Below the pieces are notes generated by a model. It was not told where the DNA came from and searched no databases. It saw only the letters and a list, made by a program, of their open reading frames with translations. The position numbers were made by a program, and so were the translations under genes. Shown here piece after piece: positions 36,541 to 45,724 of a DNA stretch of 64,000 nucleotides. Position 1 is the stretch's first letter. Every line of letters starts with the position of its first letter. Origin of the DNA: CAVQOB01 sp963714325 (lineage in GTDB: Bacteria > Pseudomonadota > Alphaproteobacteria > Rhizobiales > Hyphomicrobiaceae); NCBI GenBank assembly GCA_963714325.1, contig CAVQOB010000025.1, positions 1 to 64,000 of the forward strand. Direction: 5' to 3'.

Positions 36541-37530
36541 GTGCAGGTCGGCGAACAGGATGGACGGTTTTGGTGGCGAGCAGGCGGCGTGCCTGTTGTC
36601 GCCACGACACCCGTGCGCGACGCCGGTTACGCGTCCACCCCGTTCGACGCGGGACAAAGGTCCGCTGCCGATACCAGATTGCACGCACCCGACCGTGCTC
36701 CAAAGGAACAAGGCGGTCGCCGCTGGCCTGGATTGCCAACAGCCGGCTTCGCATGTGCGTGCCTGGCAGTCTTCGCGGGCGCAATCGCCACACGAGACGA
36801 GCCGGGAAATACAGCCCTGCCACGTGACTTTGATCAGGCCGCGAGCTATGCGGGTCTCGCGCTGGAACAGGTGTCAGTTGGCGGCCATCACCACACCAGC
36901 GACAGCACAATCTTTGACGCCCTGCAGCTCGAAGAAGCGCGTTCGCTATTGGCGTTTGACGTGCTGGCAGCCAAAGCGCGATTGGAACAATTGCCGTGGG
37001 TCGAACAGGCCAGCGTCTCGCGCATGCTCCCAGCCGGCCTCAACGTCACCATTGTTGAACGTTCCCCAGTCGCCGTTTGGAAAAGGCTGCAGCGCGATGG
37101 CGTGCGTCATGTCTTGATCGATCGCACAGGGCGCAGCCTTGCAGCAACCCTGCTCAACCCGATGCCGTTGCTACCTGTCATCGAAGGTGACGATGCCGAT
37201 CAGGCCTTTCCAAATCTGCTTCAACTGCAAGCATTTGCTGTCATGGCCCCGGCACTAGCGCGCATCGAGCGCATCGGTCAGCGGCGTTGGACCTTCCATC
37301 TCAAGAGCGGGCAGAGGGTATTGCTGCCATCGGCCGGCGAAGCCGCTGCCCTGAGCATGTTGCACAAGTTGGCGACAGCCGGCCTCGACCCAAAACTGAC
37401 CGAACTCGATCTGCGGCTCCCCGGCCGGTTGACGGTCCGCTACGACGATGGCCATCGCGCCGCGCGCACGCCGCACGACATCGCAACCGCAGCACTCGCC
37501 GACCTTAAACGGGAAGCGAGGGCGCCATGA
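36541..37530 (+). CDS. ftsQ: Cell division protein FtsQ
   Basis: A 329-residue bitopic divisome protein. About 60 cytoplasmic residues precede one membrane helix (LPTAGFACACLAVFAGAIA, near 65-83), then the POTRA domain (LEQVSVGGHHHT through WVEQASVSRMLPAGLNVTIVERSPVAVWK) and the beta domain ending LTVRYDDGHRA. POTRA plus ERxPVAxW identify FtsQ. Start is GTG at 36541; an earlier one was not seen. Its stop overlaps ftsA's ATG by four bases. Upstream is hisN rather than the murC-murB-ddl genes that commonly precede ftsQ, so the division cluster is shortened here. Confidence 0.93.
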   Translation: MQVGEQDGRFWWRAGGVPVVATTPVRDAGYASTPFDAGQRSAADTRLHAPDRAPKEQGGRRWPGLPTAGFACACLAVFAGAIATRDEPGNTALPRDFDQAASYAGLALEQVSVGGHHHTSDSTIFDALQLEEARSLLAFDVLAAKARLEQLPWVEQASVSRMLPAGLNVTIVERSPVAVWKRLQRDGVRHVLIDRTGRSLAATLLNPMPLLPVIEGDDADQAFPNLLQLQAFAVMAPALARIERIGQRRWTFHLKSGQRVLLPSAGEAAALSMLHKLATAGLDPKLTELDLRLPGRLTVRYDDGHRAARTPHDIATAALADLKREARAP

Positions 37531-38789
37531 AGCGATCCCGCAGCAACGCTGCTTCTGGCGAACCGCTGACATTGTTGGATTTCGGCACCAGCAAGATCGT
37601 CTGCATGATTGTAGCAGAAAGCGAACTCGGTTGGCGGCTCTTGGGGTTCGGCTACCAGCGCTCGCGCGGATTGAAAGCAGGCGTGATCGTTGACCTTGAG
37701 GCTGCCGAGGAGGCACTGAGCTCAACGCTCAAACAGGCCGAGCAGATGGCCGGCATTCCCGTCGAAGACGTCCGTGTCGCCGTTGCCTGTGGCCGGCCGA
37801 AATCCCTGAACTTCGCGGCCCGCGCGGATGCAGCAGATGGCATCGTTCAGGACGACGACATCGCTCGCGTCATGCACGCCGGACGCGTTTACGCCGAGCG
37901 CGATGGGCGCTGTCTCCTGAGTATGAACCGGATCGGCTGGCGTCTCGATGGTGTCGGTGGGATCATCGACCCGGTTGGCCTAGCGGCGCGCAAGATCGAG
38001 GTGGATCTGCACGCCGTCACCGCCGACGACGCGCCGTTGCGCAATATCCTCAACTGCCTTGAGCGCTGTCGGGTGAGCGCGACGCAACTCTCGATGACCG
38101 CGCACGCCAGCGCGCTTGCCGTAACCAGCGAGGATGAGCGCAAACTTGGCGTCACCGTTATCGACATGGGTGGTGGCGTAACATCAATCGCAGAATTCAC
38201 GGAAGGTCATCTAATCGGTGTTCATGCAATCCCGGTCGGTGGCAGCCACGTTACCTACGACATTGCGCGCGCCCTCGCGACGCCCGTCGCCGAAGCGGAG
38301 CGGATCAAAACGCTGCATGGAACGCTCGTTCTCGCCCGCTCCGATGCTCACGAGGCGCTGTCGTATCAGCATATCAGCGGCGACGAAGTGACCCAGTCCG
38401 AGATCGGCAAGTCCGAACTGAAGCACATCATCCTGACGCGCGTTGACGCGATGCTCAGTCTGATCGCCGAGCGTTTGGACTTAGCCGCAACCATCAGCGG
38501 TGCGCCATCGCGCATTGTCTTGACCGGCGGCGCCAGCGAAATGGTCGGACTAGCGGCGCACGCAGCCGAAATTCTGGGCCGTCCGACGCGCATTGGTAGA
38601 CCTTACGGCTTTGGCGGCATGCCCGACAGTATTTGTGGCCCAGCGTTCGCAACCGTCGTTGGTCTATTGCCATTGGCCCTCGATCCGGAAGCATCCAGCA
38701 TCGGTTTGGGCGGCCTCGACGACGCTGGCGGCATGGCTGGAAACGGCTATTTCGGTCGCGTTGGGCGGTGGATCAAAGAGAGTTTTTGA
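37527..38789 (+). CDS. ftsA: Cell division protein FtsA
   Basis: A 420-residue actin-like ATPase that tethers FtsZ to the membrane. Phosphate 1 motif TLLDFGTSKIVCMI, the SHS2-type 1C region (GVIVDLEAAEEALSSTLKQAE), phosphate 2 VIDMGGGVTSIAEF, adenosine motif RIVLTGGASEMVGL, and a C-terminal amphipathic helix GYFGRVGRWIKESF are all visible. It starts by ATGA overlap with ftsQ, and ftsZ follows after 84 bp in the same direction. Confidence 0.97.
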   Translation: MKRSRSNAASGEPLTLLDFGTSKIVCMIVAESELGWRLLGFGYQRSRGLKAGVIVDLEAAEEALSSTLKQAEQMAGIPVEDVRVAVACGRPKSLNFAARADAADGIVQDDDIARVMHAGRVYAERDGRCLLSMNRIGWRLDGVGGIIDPVGLAARKIEVDLHAVTADDAPLRNILNCLERCRVSATQLSMTAHASALAVTSEDERKLGVTVIDMGGGVTSIAEFTEGHLIGVHAIPVGGSHVTYDIARALATPVAEAERIKTLHGTLVLARSDAHEALSYQHISGDEVTQSEIGKSELKHIILTRVDAMLSLIAERLDLAATISGAPSRIVLTGGASEMVGLAAHAAEILGRPTRIGRPYGFGGMPDSICGPAFATVVGLLPLALDPEASSIGLGGLDDAGGMAGNGYFGRVGRWIKESF

Positions 38790-38873
38790 GTGTGCACGCA
38801 TGTGTTCATGCGCAGTGGGACAACGACGGGAATTGACCGGCTCTGACGAGGGCTCGGAAAGGAAGACGGGAAC

Positions 38874-40499
38874 ATGAGCATCAATTTGCAACTTCCGAAA
38901 CTGACGGATCTACGCCCGCGGATCACGGTGGTCGGCGTTGGCGGCGCTGGCGGCAATGCGATCAACAACATGATTGCAGCCGGACTTTCAGGCGTCGATT
39001 TCGTCGCGGCAAACACGGACTCACAAGCCCTGTCGGTGTCGAGTGCCGAGCATCGCATTCAACTCGGCATCAATCTCACCGAAGGTCTCGGCGCCGGTTC
39101 GAAGCCCGAAATTGGCGAGGCCGCTGCCGAGGAAGCAACCGATGACATTCGCGTGCAGATGGCTGGCACACACATGCTCTTTATCGCCGCCGGAATGGGT
39201 GGCGGCACCGGCACAGGCGCAGCAGCGGTGATCGCACGCATCGCGCGCGAACTCGGCATCCTCACTGTGGCAGTCGTCACGAAGCCGTTCATGTTCGAAG
39301 GCTCGCGCCGCATGCGCATTGCCGAAGCCGGCGTGATCGAATTGAAAAAACACGTTGATACGCTGATAGTAATCCCCAATCAGAATCTCTTCCGCATTGC
39401 CAATGCCAAGACGACATTTGCCGAAGCGTTCGTGCTCGCCGACCAAGTGCTCTACTCGGGGATCGCCTGCATCGTCGATCTGATCGTCAAGGAAGGTCTG
39501 ATCAATCTCGATCTCGCAGACGTCAGAACCGTGCTGCAAGGTATGGGCACTGCGATGATGGGCACCGGCGAAGCCGAAGGCGACCGGCGCGCGATTTTGG
39601 CGGCCGAAGAGGCTATCGCCAATCCGCTGATCGATGACGTGACGCTGCAAGGGGCAAAGGGGTTGTTGCTGTCAATCATCGGCGGTTCGACTTTGACGCT
39701 GTACGAGGTCGATCAAGCCGCGAGCCGCGTCCGCCAGGAAGTCGACCCAGAGGCCAACATCATCGTCGGCGCAACATTCGACGAAAGCCTTGGCGATCGC
39801 GTTCGCGTCTCGATTGTAGCCTCGGGAATGGCACGGGCTGGCGTGGACACAACAAGGCCGACGGCGGCCGGGCCATCACCCGGCTTGCGGCAGGATGGGC
39901 GGATGGCGCCCCTTGGTCCGCCGCCGTTGCCGCAGTCAGGCCACTTTGGACCCGCTGCAGATCGGCCGCTGACGGTTCGGCGACCCACCCAAACTGACGA
40001 TTTGCGCCGTCGGCTCGGCGAGGCTATGAGCCCACCACTCGCGCAAAGCCTGGACACGCAGCCACCGCCTTTCGCCCAGGATGGCGCGTTCGGAAGCCTG
40101 ACGGCTGAGCTGGACCGGGGGAATAGCCCAGCGGCCTGGCAGGCTCCCGGCGACGTCACCATCGAGGAACGCCCTCACCAATTCGGTGTACAACCACGAG
40201 CTATGCCAAAAACGCACTCTGCAACTGTCGCCGAATCAGCATATATGGAAAAGCCCGCCGGGTTCACGCCCGAAGCGCCCGCTGAGAATCGGCGGTCGCA
40301 TCGCAGAATGCCCGGGATCGACGAGTTTCCAGATGTCGGTCAACGCGAATTCCGATCCAAATTGGCCGACGGTTACGCTGACCAAGCCCCTCTGGCTGAT
40401 GCCGTTGATTTTCGTCCGCAGGCCGAATCGAAGCCAAAAAGAAATAGCCTTTTGCAACGACTTACCGGCGTTGGCTCCAGTTGGCGCAAAGAGGCTTGA
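38874..40499 (+). CDS. ftsZ: Cell division protein FtsZ
   Basis: A 541-residue tubulin homologue. N-terminal GTPase domain: ITVVGVGGAGGNAINNM, the tubulin signature AGMGGGTGTGAAAVIA and NQNLFRIANAKTTFAEAF; T7 loop GLINLDLADVRTVL. A disordered linker of roughly 130 residues rich in P, Q and A follows (residues ~320-450), and a late conserved block RMPGIDEFPDVGQREFRSK, resembling the C-terminal peptide region of other alphaproteobacterial FtsZ proteins, then a basic tail RNSLLQRLTGVG. It forms the cytokinetic ring with FtsA and FtsQ. ATG preceded by GGAAGACGGGA. Confidence 0.97.
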   Translation: MSINLQLPKLTDLRPRITVVGVGGAGGNAINNMIAAGLSGVDFVAANTDSQALSVSSAEHRIQLGINLTEGLGAGSKPEIGEAAAEEATDDIRVQMAGTHMLFIAAGMGGGTGTGAAAVIARIARELGILTVAVVTKPFMFEGSRRMRIAEAGVIELKKHVDTLIVIPNQNLFRIANAKTTFAEAFVLADQVLYSGIACIVDLIVKEGLINLDLADVRTVLQGMGTAMMGTGEAEGDRRAILAAEEAIANPLIDDVTLQGAKGLLLSIIGGSTLTLYEVDQAASRVRQEVDPEANIIVGATFDESLGDRVRVSIVASGMARAGVDTTRPTAAGPSPGLRQDGRMAPLGPPPLPQSGHFGPAADRPLTVRRPTQTDDLRRRLGEAMSPPLAQSLDTQPPPFAQDGAFGSLTAELDRGNSPAAWQAPGDVTIEERPHQFGVQPRAMPKTHSATVAESAYMEKPAGFTPEAPAENRRSHRRMPGIDEFPDVGQREFRSKLADGYADQAPLADAVDFRPQAESKPKRNSLLQRLTGVGSSWRKEA

Positions 40500-40916
40500 G
40501 GGTTGCGTCCGTTGTGCGCCGACTAGGCACTATCGGGTGGTACGAGCTGGTTCCGTAAGCTTATGTTGCGATTGAGTAATTTGTAGCTTGCAGTGATCGC
40601 GTCGCATGTGAGTCAAGAATGCGACTAATCAGTAACAGAATGTAAGAAATGGTGATTTGTCCACGATTGGTACACCAGGGTAACTTCCGAGTCACAAGAG
40701 CCACGTTGAAGACTGATTGCCCCGCCATCGGAATCCGCAAAGGGTCAGGTGGCACGTGAAGGTCAAGAGGCAACGGTCATCGCGAAATGGACTATGGGGG
40801 GCTTAGGTCGTTCGGTTGCGTTCTAAACTGAGTGAAGCTTGCGTCAGCAGGCATTCACATCAAGTGGCGTATCGAGTGTCCTGTAGCCATAATGGGGATC
40901 GAGGGACGGCGCAAAA
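40500..40916. other. ftsZ-lpxC intergenic region
   Basis: A 417-bp gap. No gene is seen. It is more A/T-rich than its flanks around 40560-40680 and carries three GANTC sites (near 40612, 40690 and 40731), the CcrM methylation target in alphaproteobacteria, but that count is close to chance. It probably contains the lpxC promoter and any ftsZ terminator; no strong hairpin was found. Confidence 0.45.
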
Positions 40917-41873
40917 ATGTCCAAGCGGTTTGTTGGCGCTCGCCAAACGACGCTGGCTCGAGAAATCGAGTTAGCCGGTACGGGGGTTCATAGCGGCGCA
41001 CCAGTGTCACTGGTCCTGCACCCTGCAGAAGCAGATGTCGGGTATCGATTTTTGGTCAGCAAGCGCGGCCGGATCGTTTCCGAAATCCCTGCTGATGTGA
41101 AGTTCGTGAAGAATCTGACGCTGTGCACCGTCCTGGGCGATGATCTGGGCGTGACAGTTGGTACAGTCGAGCATCTCCTGGCTGCTCTTCGCGGGTTAGC
41201 CATCGACAATTGCTACATCGAAATCGACAGTCGCGAAGTTCCCATCATGGATGGCAGCTCGGCAGCCTTCGTTGATGCCATTGATGAAGCCGGCATTCGC
41301 GAACTCTCAGAGCCACGCAAGTTCATCAAGGTATTGAAACCCATTCGTGTCGAAGATGCCGATTGCTGGGGCGAAATCGTGCCGCATTCGGGGTTCCATC
41401 TTGACGTCGAGATTGATTTCGATACGCCTCTGATCGGTCGCCAGCGGCTTTCGCTCGACATGTCGCCCGGCGTATTCCGAAACGAACTGGCGCGCGCCAG
41501 AACCTTTGGTTTTATGCGCGACGTCGAACGCCTCTGGAAGGCCGGTCTCGCTCTCGGCGCCTCGCTCGACAACACGATCGCCCTCGCCGAAGATCGCATC
41601 ATGAACGCCGACGGTCTGCGCTATCCGCAGGAGTTCGTCCGCCACAAGATGTTGGATGCCGTTGGCGATCTGGCGCTGGCTGGCGCTCCGATCCTCGGAG
41701 CCTATCGCTCGGTCCGTGGTGGCCATCGCCTGAACGCGCACGTCCTGCAGGCGTTGTTTGCCGATCAGGATGCCTGGACATGGGTTCGCGCGCCGCGGGT
41801 TATGCGCGAGGCCGCTGCCATCGACATTTCGGCCGGCATCGCCGCCGTCAATTACGCTGCCGACCGGTCGTAA
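40917..41873 (+). CDS. lpxC: UDP-3-O-acyl-N-acetylglucosamine deacetylase
   Basis: LpxC performs the committed step of lipid A synthesis. The 318-residue sequence opens RQTTLAREIELAGTGVHSGAPV; the zinc-binding histidines lie in TVEHLLAALRGL and in FVRHKMLDAVGDLALAG, which also holds the zinc aspartate; MDGSSAAFVDAI and the final GGHRLNAHVLQALFAD are conserved. The organism therefore makes lipid A. Position after ftsZ and before bamD is standard for the class. Confidence 0.97.
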   Translation: MSKRFVGARQTTLAREIELAGTGVHSGAPVSLVLHPAEADVGYRFLVSKRGRIVSEIPADVKFVKNLTLCTVLGDDLGVTVGTVEHLLAALRGLAIDNCYIEIDSREVPIMDGSSAAFVDAIDEAGIRELSEPRKFIKVLKPIRVEDADCWGEIVPHSGFHLDVEIDFDTPLIGRQRLSLDMSPGVFRNELARARTFGFMRDVERLWKAGLALGASLDNTIALAEDRIMNADGLRYPQEFVRHKMLDAVGDLALAGAPILGAYRSVRGGHRLNAHVLQALFADQDAWTWVRAPRVMREAAAIDISAGIAAVNYAADRS

Positions 41874-42198
41874 GGCCGGCAGTCAGTTGAACACGATTGG
41901 CGACCGGCGAGTGGAGGGTTCTCCGCCACAATCTAGGCCAATCCGGGTACTAATCCGGTGTTACGAGTACCCGTCAGTTGGACCGCACAGATGTTGTGCC
42001 AAGCGACGGGTATGTTAGGATATTTGCCAGATTCGGTTCGTGTCTGCCTTTCGTGGCGGGTCGCATGAAGCGTAGGCGATGCAGATGATGGCGTTGATGT
42101 AGAACGCAGATGATGTAGAAGATCGTGCAATCGGCCTCGAGCGCGAATGCGCTACGACAAGAAGCCAGTCGATGCACTGTGTAAGGGATCGCGCCAGC
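41874..42198. other. lpxC-bamD intergenic region with short repeats
   Basis: 325 bp without a gene. It contains a 7-bp perfect inverted repeat (CGGGTAC ... GTACCCG, about 41943-41975, 16-base loop, no T-tract) that could form a transcript-end hairpin, and near 42075-42120 short direct repeats (GCAGATGATG twice, TGATGTAGAA twice). Probably holds the bamD promoter. Confidence 0.45.
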
Positions 42199-43254
42199 AT
42201 GATTGCCAAGCGCAGCACGACGGCAGTTTTGGGATCGGCGGTTTCGGCATCACGGCCATTCCCGTTATCGCAGAGGTGTGCCGGCCCCGGATTAGCCCTG
42301 TTTCTCGTCGCGAGCCTGCTGGCCGGTTGCTCATCAAGCAACGATGCAGCCAAAGCACTCAATCCCGATCCGCCCGACAAGATGTTCGCTGACGCCGATC
42401 GCGCCTTGCAGCGCGGCGCGTTCTCCGACGCGGCACGCAAATTTGAAGACCTCGATCGGGATCACCCCTATTCGCCCGAGGCACGCCGCGCCATCGTCAT
42501 GTCGTCCTACGCGTACTACAAGGCAGCCAAGTTCCCCGAAGCCATCGCAACGGCGCAACGTTACACGACGATGCATCCGGGCACCAAGGAAGCGGCCCTC
42601 GCCCACCATATCATCGCCTCCGCGCACTTCGACGAGATCCGCGAACCAGCCCGCGACCAGACAGCGACACGCCGCGCGCTGGCTGAGTTGAAAACGCTGC
42701 GCCAGCGTTATCCCGATAGTCCCTACGCCAAGCAGGCGGAAAACCGCATTCGTATTGCTGAGGACGTACTGGCGGCATCGGAGATGAGTGTCGGCCGCTA
42801 CTACCTGAAGAACAAGAACCATGTTGCCGCCATCAATCGCTTCAAGGTTGTCGCCACTGATTTTCAAACGACAGCCCACGTTGAAGAAGCACTCTATCGG
42901 TTGGTTGAGGCCAACATGATGCTCGGGATCGTTCCGGAGGCACAAGCGGCTGGCGCAGTCCTGGGCCACAACTTCCCGCAATCGCAATGGTACGCCGACG
43001 CTTACGGCCTCCTGAAGAGTGGTGGAGCGACACCGACCGGCGGGACCGGGTGGCTGGCTCAAGCCTTCAAGGGCTTTTCGCCGTCCAAACCACAGCCTGC
43101 AGTCACGCCGCAGAAGGCTCCGGATGGCCTGCCGTCACCGGATCAGTTGCCGGCGCCGAACAACGTACCAACCAGCAACATTCCAACCGCGTCCACGACC
43201 AAGCCGAAACCCGTTGGGCTCGGCATGGCGCCAATTGGCGCGCAGGCGCAGTAG
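42199..43254 (+). CDS. bamD: Outer membrane assembly lipoprotein BamD
   Basis: A lipoprotein of about 350 residues with TPR repeats that partners BamA in inserting outer-membrane proteins. The lipobox is SLLAGCSSSND (Cys about residue 44 from the start at 42199), after a long n-region; the TPR core begins ADRALQRGAFSDAARKFEDLDRDHPYSPEA and includes MSVGRYYLKNKNHVAAINRFK, the BamD hallmark. A low-complexity P/T/Q-rich tail of about 65 residues ends the protein. The start is uncertain: an in-frame ATG at 42172 adds nine residues. RecN, often next, is absent here. Confidence 0.92.
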   Translation: MIAKRSTTAVLGSAVSASRPFPLSQRCAGPGLALFLVASLLAGCSSSNDAAKALNPDPPDKMFADADRALQRGAFSDAARKFEDLDRDHPYSPEARRAIVMSSYAYYKAAKFPEAIATAQRYTTMHPGTKEAALAHHIIASAHFDEIREPARDQTATRRALAELKTLRQRYPDSPYAKQAENRIRIAEDVLAASEMSVGRYYLKNKNHVAAINRFKVVATDFQTTAHVEEALYRLVEANMMLGIVPEAQAAGAVLGHNFPQSQWYADAYGLLKSGGATPTGGTGWLAQAFKGFSPSKPQPAVTPQKAPDGLPSPDQLPAPNNVPTSNIPTASTTKPKPVGLGMAPIGAQAQ

Positions 43255-43448
43255 ACAACGTCAGGTCTTGCGTGTTGACGATGGGCGGCCAAGTGCCGTC
43301 CTTGCCGCTTGTCCAAATCGGAGCAGTGCGGAGCCACAGCTGCTTCCTTCATGCATCCCCCGCATGGGCGCTAAGCCTTGCGGGCCTTGGTCGCTTGCCC
43401 TAACAAGAGGCCGGAATTCCAGGACGCGCCAACCTCCGAGAGGCAACG

Positions 43449-44132
43449 ATGACTTTCGCTTTCACGCCGACGCCACAACCGACTCTGCCGATCACCGGCA
43501 CGGAAAAACTGTTCCCGATCCATCGCATCTATTGCGTCGGCCGCAATTATGCCGAGCACGCCCGCGAGATGGGTCATGACCCCAATAAGGAGCCTCCGTT
43601 CTTTTTCCAGAAGAACCCGAGCAACGTACTGACCACCGGCAAGTTCCCTTACCCGGACAAAACCAAGGATCTGCATTTCGAAATTGAATTGGTCGTCGCG
43701 CTGCAATCTGGCGGCGCGAACATCAAGGCCGCCGACGCGCTGAAGCATGTGTTTGGTTATGCTGTTGGCCTCGATATGACCCGGCGCGATCTGCAGAGTG
43801 ACATGAAGAAGCTCGGCCGCCCTTGGGAGATCGGCAAGGCGTTCGAACACTCAGCGCCGATCACGCCCATCCATACGGCTGCCAAGATCGGCCACCCCAC
43901 CAAAGGCGCACTTTGGGTCGACGTCAACGGCGAGCGCCGCCAGACCGGCGATCTCGCACAGATGATCTGGGACATTCCCCACCAGATCGAATTCCTGTCG
44001 GGGCTGTTCGAACTGAAGGCGGGCGATTTGATCTTCACGGGCACGCCAGCCGGCGTTGGATCGCTGAAGAAGGGCGACAAGCTGCACGGCCATGTCGATG
44101 GCGTCTGCGACCTCGCGTGCGAAGTCGTCTGA
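43449..44132 (+). CDS. Fumarylacetoacetate-hydrolase-family protein
   Basis: A 227-residue FAH-family hydrolase or decarboxylase. Key residues: RIYCVGRNYAEHAREMG, FFQKNPSNVL, the metal ligands in DLHFEIELVVAL (E-x-E), VGLDMTRRDLQ and TGTPAGVGSLKKGDKL. Members act on fumarylpyruvate, acylpyruvates, oxaloacetate or 2-hydroxyhepta-dienedioate; the sequence resembles the acylpyruvase/FahD group most. Substrate cannot be set from context: neighbours are bamD and the convergent parA-like gene. Ribosome site GAGAGG precedes the ATG. Confidence 0.9.
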   Translation: MTFAFTPTPQPTLPITGTEKLFPIHRIYCVGRNYAEHAREMGHDPNKEPPFFFQKNPSNVLTTGKFPYPDKTKDLHFEIELVVALQSGGANIKAADALKHVFGYAVGLDMTRRDLQSDMKKLGRPWEIGKAFEHSAPITPIHTAAKIGHPTKGALWVDVNGERRQTGDLAQMIWDIPHQIEFLSGLFELKAGDLIFTGTPAGVGSLKKGDKLHGHVDGVCDLACEVV

Positions 44133-44163
44133 TCAGCGCTCATGGATTGCCGACAACAACCCG

Positions 44164-44189
44164 GTCAGCCCTGCGCCGACTTTTTTTTA
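44164..44189 (+). terminator. Weak intrinsic terminator after FAH gene
   Basis: An imperfect short stem (GTCAGC / GCCGAC with a mismatch) directly precedes a run of eight T, about 32 bp after the stop codon. The long T-tract is the stronger part of the evidence. Confidence 0.4.
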
Positions 44190-44392
44190 TGGCGTGCGAG
44201 AAGATCCGTGATATCGGCCAAAGCAACGATTGACCCGTGTTCCCCGAACGCGACCGGCCGGTATCCGCGCGCGGGATTGGTGGGGCGCCGACATGCCGGT
44301 GTCATGCATACGCACGACGCGCCAGAAAAAGCGCAAACCGGCCCGCAGTCGGACGATACGAGTCGAAGCTTCTGCGGGCCGGTATGACGCAA

Positions 44393-45469
44393 CTAGCGCG
44401 ATGTCTTGGGAAACAGTGCGACATTGCTATCGCTGCCGCGCTGCGCTGCTGGCGGTAGCGGCGGAGGAGCGGACATCGACGGCGGCATTTGCGGCGCCGG
44501 CGCAGCAGCGTGCGGAACCGGCGGCGGCATTCTCGGCTGCGCGGCCATTGGCGCTGGTTTGTTGACTGATGACGCCGCGGCTGTGGCAACCGGTGCTCGC
44601 GGCGCAGCAACAGGTGCCGGCGGCGCGCGAACAACAGCCGGCGCAGCGGCCATACGCTCCAGTAATTCAGTCGTCAATGCACGGACGGCGGCGCCGGCAT
44701 CGCCGGGATACTTCGCGAAATAGGACCGATCCGCCTGATGGAACTGCACCGCATGCTGCAACGACGTCGCGCGCGGGATGGATTGCGAAAAGCAGCGGTT
44801 CTCAACTTTCTGTCGCAGCCAGTTGTCATACTCGGCGTCCTGCGTCGAGTTGCTGTCCTTCATATTGACGACGACGCCGAGGTTTTCGGCAAAGCCCATT
44901 TCTGGATTAAGTCCCTTGAAACGCCGGAACACTTCGAGGCCACTGACGGATACATAGTCGGCCTTGGTCGGCGAGATATGGAAGTCTGCCTCGCGCAGCC
45001 AGCTTTCTGTTAAAACCGAGAGGCCGGGCGGACAGTCGATCAGCACCACATCAAACACGTCGCGCACGGCACTGAGCAGCCCGCTGATGACGCGGCGCAG
45101 GTCCGAATGCATACTCTCCTTGGAGACTTCGCGCTCCAACAGCGTCAGTTGCATGTCGCTGGGAATGAGGTAGACGGTGCGCGCGTCGTCCACGTCCGAG
45201 ACGCCGCCGACCACGAATTTCGACCAGTCAAGCGCCGCCTTGTTCAAGACTGTCGAGACGAGCAGATCGACAATGGTCAGCCCCCCGGCCTGCAGTTTAT
45301 GCAGGTTGGCAGCCGTCATCAGCATCGAGGAGATGCTGGCTTGCGCGTCAGAGTCGATGATCAGAACGTTCTTCTTGTGCTCGACCGACAGCGTCTCCGC
45401 GAGAGCCAGCACCAGCGTCGATTTTCCGACGCCGCCTTTGGTATTCATCACAGCGATGGCGTTACGCAT
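44393..45469 (-). CDS. Orphan ParA-family ATPase with proline/alanine-rich tail
   Basis: A 358-residue deviant-Walker ATPase. Walker A' is NTKGGVGKSTLVLALAE; switch I contains LIIDSDAQASISSML, and Walker B is DVVLIDCPPGLSVLTESWLRE. Residues 1-270 form the ParA domain; the last 85 or so are nearly all P, A, V and M with repeated APP/PAP motifs (PPPVPHAAA, QMPPSMSAPPPLPP), a likely disordered or docking tail. No parB or parS is visible beside it and it lies far from dnaA, so it is not the main chromosome-partition pair. Possible jobs include positioning a cargo such as a secretion or chemotaxis complex. The neighbour upstream on the same strand is a secreted repeat protein (255-bp gap). Confidence 0.88.
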   Translation of the reverse strand: MRNAIAVMNTKGGVGKSTLVLALAETLSVEHKKNVLIIDSDAQASISSMLMTAANLHKLQAGGLTIVDLLVSTVLNKAALDWSKFVVGGVSDVDDARTVYLIPSDMQLTLLEREVSKESMHSDLRRVISGLLSAVRDVFDVVLIDCPPGLSVLTESWLREADFHISPTKADYVSVSGLEVFRRFKGLNPEMGFAENLGVVVNMKDSNSTQDAEYDNWLRQKVENRCFSQSIPRATSLQHAVQFHQADRSYFAKYPGDAGAAVRALTTELLERMAAAPAVVRAPPAPVAAPRAPVATAAASSVNKPAPMAAQPRMPPPVPHAAAPAPQMPPSMSAPPPLPPAAQRGSDSNVALFPKTSR

Positions 45470-45724
45470 GGCTCGTCGTACCCCAGAGAGCGGCTGACGA
45501 TCGAAACAATAGTCGATGACGCACGGCTCTGACCCACCCAGCGGTCAACCGTGCCGCCAAATTATGGCCGTACAGCGGTAAACATCGGCTACAGCCAATG
45601 CGGCTTCCAGCGCGCGCTGTCAATCTGTCGTTGCCGTATGCGGGCAGAGCAGCGGGCCCGGCATTGAGCGGCGCCGAAGAAGAACTCTTTCGTCCGATCC
45701 TGGTGTGACCCGCTAGGCGCCATT

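Noticed and set aside
40500..40916. GANTC (CcrM) sites in the ftsZ-lpxC gap suggesting cell-cycle control.
   Set aside because: Three sites in 417 bp is close to the chance expectation, and no CtrA full site was seen.
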